The notes: a model not told the origin generated them from the letters alone. Numbered from the stretch's first letter, positions 28,086 to 39,300 are shown. The stretch: DNA of 64,000 nt from Galbibacter pacificus (GCF_029603165.1 NZ_JAQSVC010000003.1:248001-312000); one strand, 5' to 3'. Numbers and translations: made by a program.

Positions 28086-29828
28086 TTAAATATTCATTTT
28101 TTTCATCTCTTGGGTCAAATACTCTGATGCTCTCCAGGCAAGGGCCAAGATAGTCCATGTCGGGTTTTTATCAGCTTGCGATACAAAAGCACCACCGTCC
28201 ATTACAAATAAGTTGGGGACATCGTGTGCTTGGTTGTACTTGTTCAATACAGAGGTTTTAGGATCGTCTCCCATACGGGTTGTACCTACTTCGTGAATAA
28301 TTCTACCGGGAGCTTCCAAGCCGTGGTCGCTTTCTTCGCCCGGTTTATCGCCAAGTGGCGTAGCGCCCATGTTATGGAACAGCTCTTCAAAGGTATCCTG
28401 CATATGCTTGGCTTGTTTACGCTCGTCGTCTGTCCAGTTGTAGTTAAAACGAAGTACAGGAATACCGAATTTATCAACTACATTAGGATCTATCTCACAA
28501 TAATTATCTTTTTGAGGGATACTTTCGCCCCTTCCGGCCATTCCAACCATGGCTCCGTAATATTTGTAGACGTCTTCTTTTAACCCTACACCATATCCTC
28601 CTGCCTTCTTCTTGTTTTCACCTTTGCGCTGAAATCTTCCATTTAGGTTTTGAATGCCCATCCCTGCTCCGTATGAAGGCATGCCCATGCCTCCCCAAAA
28701 CTCAATGTGGTATCCTCTAGAAAAGCCTAGGTTTTTCTTATCGTTTAGCCACCATGGCACGTACATGTGCATTCCGCCAACTCCATCTTCGTTATAACGT
28801 TTTCTATCCATTAACTCCGGAATTATAGCCGATCTTGATGCTCCGGTGGAATCGTGCAGGTATCTTCCCACAACACCACTTGAATTTGCCAATCCTTCAG
28901 GGAACCTTTCTGATTTTGAATTCAGTAAAATTCGGGCAGAACCACAAGCACTTGCCGCCAAAATAACCACTTTGGCCTTTACGGTATATTCTTGAAGGTC
29001 TTCCTTATTTACATATGAAACGCCTGTTGCCTTGCCGCTATCGTCTGTTAAAACTTCACGTACCATTGCATTTACGTACAGGTCTACATTGTCATATTCC
29101 AACGCGGGTTTTACAAGTACTGAAGAAGACGAAAAATCTCCATAAATACTGCATGAACGCGAACATTGACTACAATAAAAACAAGCACCTCTGCGATTAT
29201 CAACACGTTTGGTTAAGATGGACAATCTGGAAGGAATTACAGGAAGCCCCATTTTCCCGCCTGCTTTTTGTAAATACAATTCGTGCAAACGCGGTTTTGG
29301 GGGCGGCAAAAAGTATCCATCGGGCTCGTTTGGAATATTCTCTTTGGTACCGAAAACACCCACTAGTTTATCAACCTTATCGTAATAAGGCCTTACATCT
29401 TCGTAGCCAATAGGCCAATTGTCTCCCTTACCGTCGAAATCTTTTCTTTTATAGTCCAAAGGTCCAAAGCGAAGCGATATACGCCCCCAATGGTTGGTTC
29501 TACCACCCAACATTCTGGAACGGAACCAATCGAACTTAGTTCCATTTTTATGTGTATACGGTTCTCCGTCCAGCTCCCACCCTCCGTAGGCCATGTCAAA
29601 ATCACCAAAGGCACGGGTAGTACTTGCCCCTCTTCTCGGCGATTCGTATGGCCATTTAAACTGAGTTTGTTGTTCTGGGTTGGCGGGGTCGAAATTTGGA
29701 CCTGCTTCTAAAACCGCTATGTTAAAGCCAGCTTCAGAAAGTATTTTTGTAGCCATTCCACCACCCGCTCCCGATCCTACAATAAGTACATCGTAGACTT
29801 TGGAAGCTTCTTTAATTTGAAAAGACAT
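28086..29828 (-). CDS. GMC-family FAD oxidoreductase with four-Cys cluster
   Basis: Catalytic subunit of 580 residues. The FAD Rossmann motif VLIVGSGAGGGMA is near residues 14-26. The GMC region MLGGRTNHWGR lies at 106-116. The C-terminal GMC domain has HEVGTTRMGDDP and NPTWTILALA with the catalytic His/Asn pair. A Cys motif C216-x2-C219-x2-C222-x3-C226 sits where the alpha subunit of bacterial FAD-glucose dehydrogenase binds a 3Fe-4S cluster. There is no signal peptide. It lies 12 bases before its Tat-targeted small subunit and downstream of two GH92 genes, so a monosaccharide released from mannan, or a related sugar, is a reasonable substrate. No cytochrome subunit is adjacent. Confidence 0.92.
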   Translation of the reverse strand: MSFQIKEASKVYDVLIVGSGAGGGMATKILSEAGFNIAVLEAGPNFDPANPEQQTQFKWPYESPRRGASTTRAFGDFDMAYGGWELDGEPYTHKNGTKFDWFRSRMLGGRTNHWGRISLRFGPLDYKRKDFDGKGDNWPIGYEDVRPYYDKVDKLVGVFGTKENIPNEPDGYFLPPPKPRLHELYLQKAGGKMGLPVIPSRLSILTKRVDNRRGACFYCSQCSRSCSIYGDFSSSSVLVKPALEYDNVDLYVNAMVREVLTDDSGKATGVSYVNKEDLQEYTVKAKVVILAASACGSARILLNSKSERFPEGLANSSGVVGRYLHDSTGASRSAIIPELMDRKRYNEDGVGGMHMYVPWWLNDKKNLGFSRGYHIEFWGGMGMPSYGAGMGIQNLNGRFQRKGENKKKAGGYGVGLKEDVYKYYGAMVGMAGRGESIPQKDNYCEIDPNVVDKFGIPVLRFNYNWTDDERKQAKHMQDTFEELFHNMGATPLGDKPGEESDHGLEAPGRIIHEVGTTRMGDDPKTSVLNKYNQAHDVPNLFVMDGGAFVSQADKNPTWTILALAWRASEYLTQEMKKMNI

Positions 29829-29873
29829 TTTGAGTTTGTGTTTAATTAATATTCTATTACGTTCTTTCTATGC

Positions 29874-32258
29874 TTAGTTGGTTGTATACAGGTTTTTGTT
29901 GGGGCTATTGCTCATATAAAAATGCAATTCCCCGCCCTGCATTATATCGCTGTGTTTTATAAAAGGTGCTTTTAGTTCCTTTCCGTTAAGGGTTACCTTA
30001 TCGACAAACACATTTTTTTCTGATTGATTTTCGGCTACGACTGTAAAAGTATTGCCGTTTTCCAGTTGAATTTTTGCACTTTTCATGGCTGGGCTCCCAA
30101 GAGCATATACATCAGATCCCGGTGCTACGGGGTAAAATCCTAGCGTACTAAAAATGTACCAGGCACTCATTTGCCCAAAATCGTCATTGCCGCCCAATCC
30201 ATCTTCTTTTGCTTGGTACATGGCCTTAAGGATCATCCTAATTTTATCCTGCGATTTCCATGGTGTATCTGTCCAATTGTACAAATAAACTACGTGGTGA
30301 GAGGGCTCGTTACCATGTACATAATTCCCTATTATCCCTTCTCTGGAAATGTCTTCGGTATTGGCAAAATATTTATCGGGCAATTCCATGGAAAACAACG
30401 AATCCAGATGTTGCGAAAATTGCTTTTTTCCGCCCATCAATTCTATTATGGTCTTAGGGTCGTGCGGCACATACAAGCTATAATTCCATGAATTTCCTTC
30501 GATAAAACCTTGCCCGTGCGTATCCAATGGATCGAATTGTTTCTTGAAAGAGCCATCGTCTAATTTAGGACGCATAAAACCACTGTTTTTATCAAATACA
30601 TTTTTATAATTTTCAGAACGCTTTATAAATTCATCATAAACGGCTTCATTCTCCATTTTTTTGGCTGCCTGTGCTATGGCCCAATCATCGTATGCATATT
30701 CCAGGGTTTTAGAAACCGAAGCTCCATTTTTATCTTCTGGAACATAGCCTTTTTCCATATAATATTTCAATCCGTCGTAATAGGGCACTTTAGCCGTGTG
30801 TACACTAGCGGCCAAAGCTGCTTTGGCATCGAAACCTGTATTGCCTTTTACAATGGCATCGGCAATAACCGACACGCTATGGTAACCAATCATGCACCAG
30901 TTTTCGTTGGCATAATGCGACCATACAGGCAACATTCCATGCACGCTTTGATCGTAATGTGCAATCATGGAATTAATCATGTCTGAATTTCGTTTGGGCT
31001 GTAATACATTAAACAATGGGTGCAAGGCCCGGTATGTGTCCCAAAGCGAAAAACTTGTATAATTGGTAAACCCGTTGGCTTGATGAATGTTCATATCCAA
31101 TCCACGGTATTTTCCATCTACATCCATATATTCGGTTGGCCCTAAAAAGGCATGATACATGGCGGTGTAAAAGTTAATCATTTCGGCATTGTTTATGGGC
31201 TCTATTTGAACTTTATTAAGCTCTTTGTTCCATTTTTCCTGACTTTCTGTTTTTACTTTATCAAAATCCCAATGCGGAATTTCTGCTTTCATATTTTTAA
31301 TGGCCCCTATTGTACTAACCGGTGATATGGCAAATTTGATTTTTATTTTTTCTCCTTCAGAAGTATTAAAATCGAAATATGTTTTTAAGTTTTCGCCGGC
31401 CATTTCGGGGAAGTTTGTGTTCTGGTCGAACTTTCTCCAAAACCCTTTATACACATTATTGTCATAATTAACCTGCCCATATTTGGCAACAGGCTTGTTA
31501 AAACTCATGGCAAAATAAACGGTACGGGTCCGTGCCCACCCATTGGTTTGGCGATAACCTGTTACCAGTGTATCGTTTTCTACGCGTACAAAGGTCCATA
31601 CATTTTTGTTATCGTAATTATAGATCCCCGATGTTAAATCTAAAATGATATGCGCCTGCTCCGACTTTGGAAATGTATACTGATGCATTCCCACACGGGT
31701 AGTTGCCGTTAATTCGGCCTTAATATTGTAATCGTCTAAAATTACACTATAATAAGCCGGCTCGGCATCTTCCTTATCATGAGAAAAACGGGAACGATAG
31801 CCACTATCGGGATTGGTTTCGGTACCCGGATTCATTTGGAGCTCCCCGGTTGTTGGCATAATAAGGAAATCTCCTAAATCAGAATGGCCCGTACCGCTAA
31901 AATGCGTATGACTGAACCCTACGATTGTAGGGTCGTCGTACTGATATCCTGCGCAATATCTATACACATCCGGATTGTAATGCCCATCTACCCCATACGG
32001 AATCGTATCGGTATCCGGACTTAACTGTATACTCCCAAAAGGAACGGTGGCGCCGGGATAGGTATGCCCCATTTTGGCGGTGCCAATCATGGGGTCTACG
32101 TATTGTACCAAATCTTTTTCATCAAAATTTTTGGTTTCTGATGTTCCATTAGCACCTGTTTTTTTTTCTTCTGAAGAACATCCAACCGCAGTTATTATAA
32201 CAACCATTGCGAAACCCTTTATAATAGCTCCGCCTATATATTGTCGAAATCTTTTCAT
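29874..32258 (-). CDS. GH92 alpha-mannosidase lipoprotein
   Basis: Exo-acting, calcium-dependent alpha-mannosidase family, 794 residues with lipobox AVGC (Cys27), so cell-surface or periplasmic. GH92 landmarks are YVDPMIGT near residue 52, SHTHFSGTGHSDLGDF, FIEGNSWNYSLYVPHD, HGNEPSHHVVYLYNW and GLGGNDDFGQMSAWY. The latter blocks hold the calcium ligands and catalytic acids of the family. It is the second GH92 of the locus, 97 bases after the first and 45 before the GMC gene. The two enzymes differ in the active-site block (GNDDFGQ here, GDEDNGQ in the other), suggesting different linkage specificity. Confidence 0.96.
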   Translation of the reverse strand: MKRFRQYIGGAIIKGFAMVVIITAVGCSSEEKKTGANGTSETKNFDEKDLVQYVDPMIGTAKMGHTYPGATVPFGSIQLSPDTDTIPYGVDGHYNPDVYRYCAGYQYDDPTIVGFSHTHFSGTGHSDLGDFLIMPTTGELQMNPGTETNPDSGYRSRFSHDKEDAEPAYYSVILDDYNIKAELTATTRVGMHQYTFPKSEQAHIILDLTSGIYNYDNKNVWTFVRVENDTLVTGYRQTNGWARTRTVYFAMSFNKPVAKYGQVNYDNNVYKGFWRKFDQNTNFPEMAGENLKTYFDFNTSEGEKIKIKFAISPVSTIGAIKNMKAEIPHWDFDKVKTESQEKWNKELNKVQIEPINNAEMINFYTAMYHAFLGPTEYMDVDGKYRGLDMNIHQANGFTNYTSFSLWDTYRALHPLFNVLQPKRNSDMINSMIAHYDQSVHGMLPVWSHYANENWCMIGYHSVSVIADAIVKGNTGFDAKAALAASVHTAKVPYYDGLKYYMEKGYVPEDKNGASVSKTLEYAYDDWAIAQAAKKMENEAVYDEFIKRSENYKNVFDKNSGFMRPKLDDGSFKKQFDPLDTHGQGFIEGNSWNYSLYVPHDPKTIIELMGGKKQFSQHLDSLFSMELPDKYFANTEDISREGIIGNYVHGNEPSHHVVYLYNWTDTPWKSQDKIRMILKAMYQAKEDGLGGNDDFGQMSAWYIFSTLGFYPVAPGSDVYALGSPAMKSAKIQLENGNTFTVVAENQSEKNVFVDKVTLNGKELKAPFIKHSDIMQGGELHFYMSNSPNKNLYTTN

Positions 32259-32355
32259 TTTAATTTATTACTTCTATTTTCAACTTCGCTCCAATTTATC
32301 ACTTTTTCAGCATTCGTAGAATTATCAACTCAATAATTTTATATGAAGCTTTTTA

Positions 32356-34641
32356 TTATTCATTTGATAATGAATAAGGTGCATCTTCTTTTGCTGTACC
32401 TCTTTTTTTGTTTGGTGCGGTACCCATCTCAAAATCTATTGTTGCGCCTTTCATTAGTTCTTGATGACTAACATAATTTTTTGAATATTCCTTTCCGTTG
32501 AAAGTCATCTTCTGGATGTATTTATTTTCATGGTCGTTTGTAGGTGCATTTATAGTAACTTCTTTACCATTTTGAAGCGACAATGTCATTTTTTTAAACA
32601 AAGGCGTTCCTACTACATATTCGTCGGTAGCAGGACAAACAGGATAGAAGCCCATCGCTGAAAACACGTACCATGCTGATGTTTGGCCATTATCTTCATC
32701 TCCACAATATCCATCTGAAGTTGGTCGGTACATCCTGTCCATTGTTTCACGGATCCAATATTGCGCTTTCCAGGGTTGTCCGGCAAAATCATATAAATAT
32801 ATCATATGCTGGATGGGCTGGTTTCCATGTGCATATTGCCCCATGTTGGCTATTTGCATTTCACGGATTTCGTGAATTACGCCCCCGTAATAACTTTCAT
32901 CAAAAACAGGTGGCAATGAAAACACCTCATCCAATTGGGCAGCAAATGCTTCCTTGCCCCCCATGAGGTCCATTAACCCCTGAATATCGTGAAAAACAGA
33001 CCATGTGTAATGCCAGCTATTTCCTTCGGTGAAGGCATCGCCCCATTTAAATGGGTTAAAGGGCGCCATGAAGTCGCCATTTTTGTTCTTTCCACGCATT
33101 AATTTTGTTTCGGGATCAAATAATTTCTTATAGTTTAAGCTGCGTTTTTTGTAAAGTTTGATTTCTTTTTTAGGTTTTCCAAGGGCTTTTGCCAATTGAT
33201 AAATGGCAAAATCATCGTAAGCATACTCTAAAGTCCGAGCAGCATTTTCATTAATATCAACATCGTAAGGCACATAACCTAATTCTTTGTAATATGATGC
33301 TCCGGCACGCCCAACAGCAGTTAGTGGCCCTGCATTGTTGGCCCCGTGTATTACGGCTTCATATAATGTTTCAATATCGTATTTGGCGTTTTTATTTTTT
33401 AGGTAAGCATCTGCAACTACAGAAGCCGAGTTGTTCCCGACCATTACGTTGCGCAAACCTGGGCTTGCCCATTCCGGCAACCAACCACTTTCTTTGTATG
33501 CATTTGCTAAGCCTTCCTGCATTTGGTTGTTCAATTCTGGGTACATAAGGTTCAAGAAAGGAAATAACGAACGGAAGGTGTCCCAAAACCCGGTGTCGGT
33601 AAACATATATCCCGGAAGCACTTTTCCATTGTAGGGGCTATAATGTACCACGTTCCCGTCTTTATCATATTCAAAGAATTTTCTTGGGAAAAGCAGCGAC
33701 CTGTACAAGCAGGAGTAAAAAGTACGGAATTGATCTATGGAGCCGCCTTCGACTTTAATTCGGTTTAGCTCTTTGTTCCAAATTTTCCTCCCTTCAGCTT
33801 TTAAGGCATCGAAGTCTTTAGCCCCGATTTCATTTAAATTAAGGGCCGCCTGTTCATGGCTAATAAAAGAAGAAGCTACTCTTGCGTTTACAATTTCACC
33901 TTTATTGGTTTTAAAGCCAATTACGGCGCCCACATGATCGGCTTCTGCCTCCATGTCACCGCTTAAATTTCCGCCATTAAAAGTATGTGTGTTGGCAAAA
34001 GGCTTATCGAACTCAATTACAAAATAATTTTTAAAGTTTTTTGGAACACCACCGCTATTTTTAGTTGTGTACCCTATAACTTTGTTTTCTTCCGGGAGAA
34101 TTTTAATATACGAGCCCTTATCCAATGCATCTATAACCACGTAAGAGCTATCGGTTTCCGGGAAAGTAAACCTAAAACGTGCTGTCCTTTCGGTTGGGGT
34201 AATTTCGGTAGTTACATCGTGATCTGCCAGATATACACTGTAATAATGCGGTTTTACAATTTCTGATTTATGCGAAAACCAACTTGCCCTTTCATCTTCA
34301 TTGAAAACGAGCTTACCCGTAACGGGCATAATGGCAAACTGGCCATAATCGTTCATCCACGGGGAAGGTTGATGTGTTTGTTTAAAACCCCTTAATTTAT
34401 CAGCATCATAGACATAGGCCCATCCATCGCCCATTTTTCCCGATTGCGGTGTCCAAAAATTCATGCCCCAAGGCATTGCAATGGCCGGATATACATTTCC
34501 GTTGGACATGCTCGGCTTAGAATCTGTCCCCATAAGCGGGTTAACGTAATCTATTGGGTTGTCTATGGCGTTAATTTGTTGTTGCTGGCCAAAAGAAAAG
34601 CCGCAAAAAAGTAGAAAAATTGTAATTGATAAAGATTTCAT
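32356..34641 (-). CDS. GH92 alpha-mannosidase, secreted
   Basis: Second GH92 family member, 761 residues with a type I signal peptide (about 1-18, ending SFGQ) and no lipobox, so probably periplasmic. Family blocks are YVNPLMGTDSKPSMSNGNVYP, FTEGNSWHYTWSVFHD, HGNQPIQHMIYLYDF and CGDEDNGQTSAWYVFSAMG. It is the first enzyme gene after susD, separated by 225 bases that contain a hairpin. With its partner it should trim alpha-mannosides taken up through the SusC/SusD pair. Confidence 0.96.
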   Translation of the reverse strand: MKSLSITIFLLFCGFSFGQQQQINAIDNPIDYVNPLMGTDSKPSMSNGNVYPAIAMPWGMNFWTPQSGKMGDGWAYVYDADKLRGFKQTHQPSPWMNDYGQFAIMPVTGKLVFNEDERASWFSHKSEIVKPHYYSVYLADHDVTTEITPTERTARFRFTFPETDSSYVVIDALDKGSYIKILPEENKVIGYTTKNSGGVPKNFKNYFVIEFDKPFANTHTFNGGNLSGDMEAEADHVGAVIGFKTNKGEIVNARVASSFISHEQAALNLNEIGAKDFDALKAEGRKIWNKELNRIKVEGGSIDQFRTFYSCLYRSLLFPRKFFEYDKDGNVVHYSPYNGKVLPGYMFTDTGFWDTFRSLFPFLNLMYPELNNQMQEGLANAYKESGWLPEWASPGLRNVMVGNNSASVVADAYLKNKNAKYDIETLYEAVIHGANNAGPLTAVGRAGASYYKELGYVPYDVDINENAARTLEYAYDDFAIYQLAKALGKPKKEIKLYKKRSLNYKKLFDPETKLMRGKNKNGDFMAPFNPFKWGDAFTEGNSWHYTWSVFHDIQGLMDLMGGKEAFAAQLDEVFSLPPVFDESYYGGVIHEIREMQIANMGQYAHGNQPIQHMIYLYDFAGQPWKAQYWIRETMDRMYRPTSDGYCGDEDNGQTSAWYVFSAMGFYPVCPATDEYVVGTPLFKKMTLSLQNGKEVTINAPTNDHENKYIQKMTFNGKEYSKNYVSHQELMKGATIDFEMGTAPNKKRGTAKEDAPYSLSNE

Positions 34642-34800
34642 CTGTTATTGTTTATTGTTTTTCAACGGTTGGGTAATGTGCCGCTATTGTAATTCCGGTC
34701 GATATTCAAAATTTAATTAGCCTTGAAAAGGGCCTGTCCTTTTGTTTTAAATTGATTTATAAAAATACTCCTTTCCCATTGAAAACCCCTCTAAAAAAGT

Positions 34801-34836
34801 GATTCTCCCGCTTTTAATTCTAAAAACGGGAGGATC
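34801..34836. other. hairpin between susD and first GH92 gene
   Basis: GATTCTCCCG pairs with CGGGAGGATC around a 16-base A/T loop, 30 bases after the susD stop. There is no strong T-run on the minus strand, so it is more likely a processing or 3'-end stabilising hairpin, or a leaky terminator, that sets susCD expression above the enzymes. Confidence 0.5.
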
Positions 34837-34866
34837 CTCAACTAACTAATTATAAAGAACAATGTT

Positions 34867-36366
34867 TTACCAGTCTGGATTTTGTGTTAGTTCTTTGTTG
34901 TTGTTTACTTCTCTTAACGGAATAGGGAACAACAAATATTTTTCGGTTAAAGTAGGGCCATAAGAAAATTCATGTCCGACATAATCTTCAAAAACACCCG
35001 TTTCAAGGTTCAACGCCTTTCTTCTCCTCACCATATCAAACCAATATTTATTTTCGAAAGAAAGCTCATAAAATCTTTCTTTCCAAATATCTTCTTCTGT
35101 AATACTGGCATCGTAAAGAGGCAAATTTGCCCTTTCCCTTATTTGATTTATTGCATCAAGCACTTCTGCTGTTGCGCCATAAGCTTTATACCCAGCTTCG
35201 GCATATGTAAGAAGAACCTCGGCATATCTAAAGAATGTCCACCCCAAACTACTTTGAGCTGTTCTTAACACAGCATCTTCATCAAAATATTTGTAGATAT
35301 AAGTTGCACTAAAGTCTACTGTATCATTTGGATCTTCAATAGAAGGATACTTTGTGTAATAAAATTCCTGTTCTTCTAAACGCTTATCTCCGCTTTCATG
35401 TGCATCTATAAATTGCTGGGTAGGATATAATGCCCCATATTCATCAGAGAATTGAGATATCCCTCTAGATCTAGGCAACATCCAAGCAGTTAATCCACTT
35501 GTTGCAAACCCAACCAAATATTGGCTTTGAAAAATCAGCTCACCTGTATTTGTTATTGCTGGATCATGCAACTGGTCATAATCTTCAAAAAGAGAAAAAG
35601 CATTACTATCTATTACTTCTTTTGCTTTATCGGCTGCCAATTTGTAGTAATTATCCCCTGCCTGTAATGGATATCCAGCCATTGTAAGGTACACACTAGA
35701 TAAAAGGGTTTTAATTGCTCCTTGGCTTACGCGCCCTGAGGGATCAGAAAAAGGAAGTCCAGATTTTTCAGCATCCGTCAAATCGGATACAATAGCGTCA
35801 TAAACTTCTTGTTGTGAGCTTCTAGCTGGATATAGCAATTCTGAAGAGGCGTCTACCGGTTCTACAATTAACGGCACGTCTCCAAACAACCTCACCAAAT
35901 GGAAATAATAAAACGCCCGTATAAACTTTGCCTGAGCTATCAAATCATCTTTGTCACTTTGGGGCATATCAATCTCCGGAATTCTAGATATCGCTAGGTT
36001 TGCGTTTGCTATTGCTCTATATGAATTTTGCCACCATGACAACACATATGAATCTTCCGAGTTGGCCGTCAAGTTTCTATATGCATTATTGAACTGACTT
36101 TGACCAACTTCAGTATTGCACAAACCTGTTATAAACTCTAACATCATGAATGGGCTTTCCCCATAAGTTCCTGAACCATCACTTACAAATCTCAATGAAG
36201 CATATAGTGTGTTTATTGCAGATTCTGCTTGCTCTCTTGTTTGAAAGTAATTTTCTTGGGTATAATCAGATTTATTATCCTCAGTTAAAAAATCTGAACA
36301 ACTACTCGCCCCCAATAAAACTAGGCAAAGTAGAATGTTGATATATGTTTTGTTAATTTTCATCAC
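34867..36366 (-). CDS. SusD/RagB-family glycan-binding lipoprotein
   Basis: Surface lipoprotein that forms the lid of the SusC transporter, 499 residues. Signal peptide with lipobox ASSC (Cys23) followed by SDFLTEDNKSDYTQENYF, the standard SusD opening. TPR-like helices follow, including AQAKFIRAFYYFHLVRLFGDVPLI. The C-terminal RagB region has EVLLTYAEAG, NQIRERANLP and WKERFYELSFENKYWFDMVRR. It starts 15 bases after the susC stop. Ligand is inferred as a mannan-derived glycan from the two GH92 genes downstream. Confidence 0.97.
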   Translation of the reverse strand: MMKINKTYINILLCLVLLGASSCSDFLTEDNKSDYTQENYFQTREQAESAINTLYASLRFVSDGSGTYGESPFMMLEFITGLCNTEVGQSQFNNAYRNLTANSEDSYVLSWWQNSYRAIANANLAISRIPEIDMPQSDKDDLIAQAKFIRAFYYFHLVRLFGDVPLIVEPVDASSELLYPARSSQQEVYDAIVSDLTDAEKSGLPFSDPSGRVSQGAIKTLLSSVYLTMAGYPLQAGDNYYKLAADKAKEVIDSNAFSLFEDYDQLHDPAITNTGELIFQSQYLVGFATSGLTAWMLPRSRGISQFSDEYGALYPTQQFIDAHESGDKRLEEQEFYYTKYPSIEDPNDTVDFSATYIYKYFDEDAVLRTAQSSLGWTFFRYAEVLLTYAEAGYKAYGATAEVLDAINQIRERANLPLYDASITEEDIWKERFYELSFENKYWFDMVRRRKALNLETGVFEDYVGHEFSYGPTLTEKYLLFPIPLREVNNNKELTQNPDW

Positions 36367-36381
36367 TATTAGTTTTTCTAT

Positions 36382-39300
36382 TTAAAAAGTAAGATTCAAT
36401 CCTAATGTAAATGTTCTAGGCTTGGGATAATCAAAGAATGTAATTCCTTGAGAAAAAGCGTCTCCATATGTACTTACTTCTGGATCATATCCTGTATAGT
36501 CTGTTACCAAAAAGAAGTTTTGAACAGATGCATATAATCTCAGTCTTTTAAGCTTAAATTTATCCAGTATATCTTGTGAAAAATTATAACCTAATATCAA
36601 GTTACGACCTCTAATAAAAGAAGCGTCTTCAACCATATGGGAATCTATAGTCGACCTATAATAAGCACTTGACGGTCTGTTTTGTGCTATCATGGTATCT
36701 TGGTTGTCTGGAGTCCATCCATCCAACACAGTAGCATAACTATTTGCTTGTCCGGTTCTATCCTCGCCAGAGTGTCTGGACAAATTTAAAACATCGTTTC
36801 CATAAGAGAACTGAAGGTCTAATGTTAAGTCTAAATTTTTGTATTTAAATGTATTAAACAAGGATCCAAACCCTTTTGGATAACCGTTTCCAATTATTTC
36901 ACGGTCTGCAGCATTTATTTCTCCATCATCGTTTAAGTCTTTATGCTTAATATCTCCCGGCAACAACCCATATACAGCTGCCTCATCGGCTTCATCGCTT
37001 CCCCATGTACCTTCTCTTACCAAACCATAGAAAGAGCCAACCGATTCGCCTACTCTTAAAATATTTGTATCAGACAAAAATCCTGGGCCTGGGAAAATAT
37101 CATCATCTTCTTCGCCCAATGCCAATATTTCGTTTTTATTTAATGATATATTGAATGTAGTTGACCAAGAAAAATCGTCTGTAAGTACATTTATGGTATT
37201 TAAGGTAAATTCCAAACCTTTATTCTCCATACTACCTATGTTTGAATAAATATTTGAGTAACCACTTGACGTAGGTATAGGAGCATTTAGCAACATATCT
37301 GTTGTTTTCTTGTAATAAACATCAGTTTCCAGTTCTATTCTGTTATTAAATAGCCCTAATTCTATACCTGCATCAAACTGTGCAGTTTTTTCCCACTTTA
37401 AATTGCGATTTGCAAGCGTCCCGATTCCTACCCCAGGATATCTTTCGCCTCCCAAAACTGCGGTATTTGACCCCAAGCTAGCCAAAGACTGGTATACTCC
37501 AATCTCAGAGTTTCCAGTTTCACCATAACTTGTTCTAAATTTAAGGTTTGAGATGGCCTCACTGTCTTTCAAGAAATCTTCTTCCGAAACCTTCCATGCA
37601 AATGCTGCCGAAGGAAAGAATGCCCGCTTATTATCTTCTCCAAATTTTGAAGAACCATCCAAACGTCCCGTTACAGTGAACAAATACTTATTCATTAAGT
37701 TATAATTAACCCTTCCGAAGAAAGAGTTAAGGGTCCATTGATACGTGTCCGACTCTGGAGTTAATGGATTGGCGCCTACACCTAAGTTATTGTATTGATA
37801 AAAATCATCTGTGAACCCTTGAGACCCACCGCGTGAAGTAAAATAATCGTATTGTTGCCAACTCAAACCACCTAACGCTGTAATTTTATTATTTTCGTTA
37901 ATTTCCAAGTTATACGTTAAATAGTTCTCAAATTGCCAATAGTTTGTTCTTGTATTTCTAATAGCTGCCTCACCTTGAACATTGGCGCTTAGATTATTTA
38001 GGTCCCTTCCTGAATAATAATCATCTTGTATATTATTAATATTAGCCCCTAAACTACTTCTTAATTCTAAGTTATCGGTTATATTAATATTTGCATATAC
38101 GTCTCCTAAGAAAGTTTGTGTTTTTAATATATTGGTACGGTTTAAAAGAATATTAACGGGATTCTCACCACCCTCCATATTTGGATAATCGGCATTTGTT
38201 CCATATTCTCCATCAGGGTATTTAACAGGCACAATCGGCAATGTTTCAACCATCATTCTTAATGCCGTTAAACCTCCAACGCCACCATCAACTCTATTTT
38301 CTTCTACATTGTTAAAAGTGAAGCTCCCTCCAACTTTTAGCCAATCTTTTACTTGCCCATCAAGCACTAACCTTCCAGAATACCTTTTTAAATAAGATTC
38401 TAAAAGAAGCCCTTCTTGATCTGAATGGTTTAAGTACAACCCATAAGAAGTTTTTTCATTTCCTCCCGTAAAAGACAAGTTATGGTTCTGTGTTATAGCA
38501 GTCCTAGTAGCTTCTTCTTGCCAATCTGTATCGTACAACGGATTACCTTCAGCATCAAATAGAGTCCTGTCGCTCCTGTAGTTCATTGGATTCTCATACT
38601 TTCCATTAGCCCAACCGACAGGGTCGTATTTTTGGGCATTATTATATGAGTTCATTTCAACTTGTAAAAATTCTTCGGAATTAAGCACATCGAGCTTTCT
38701 TACCATTTCCCCGATGCTAATAAAAGAATCATAACTTACTTGACCTCCGGTTTGCGATCCCCTTTTTGTAGTTACAATAATAACACCATTAGCACCTCTA
38801 GCACCATATATTGCCGTAGCCGAAGCATCTTTCAACACCTCCATTGACTTTATGTCATTAGGGTTTAAGTAGTTTATCGGTCCAGCTCCAATTACACCAT
38901 CAACAACATATAAAGGAGAATTATTTGCATTTATGGAGTTATTACCACGTATTCTTACATTTGTATTTCCCCCTGGTCTTCCCGAGTTTGTCGATACATT
39001 AACCCCAGCAGCCCTACCTGCTAAGGCCTGCTCCGGGTTTGTAGTAGGCATTTCCTCTATCGACTGACTACTTATTGTTGACACAGAACCTGTTAGGTCT
39101 GATTTACGCTGCGTACCGTAACCTACCACCACAACTTCGTCTAACGCTTGTGTATCTGGCTGTAGTGTAACGTTAATTGTCGTTTGTCCGTTAACAGCAA
39201 CTTCCTTTGTTTTAAAACTGACATAACTGAAAACCAGTGTAGCATCGTCTGGTACGTCTGCAAGCTGGTAATTTCCGTCAAAATCTGTTTGAGTTCCATT

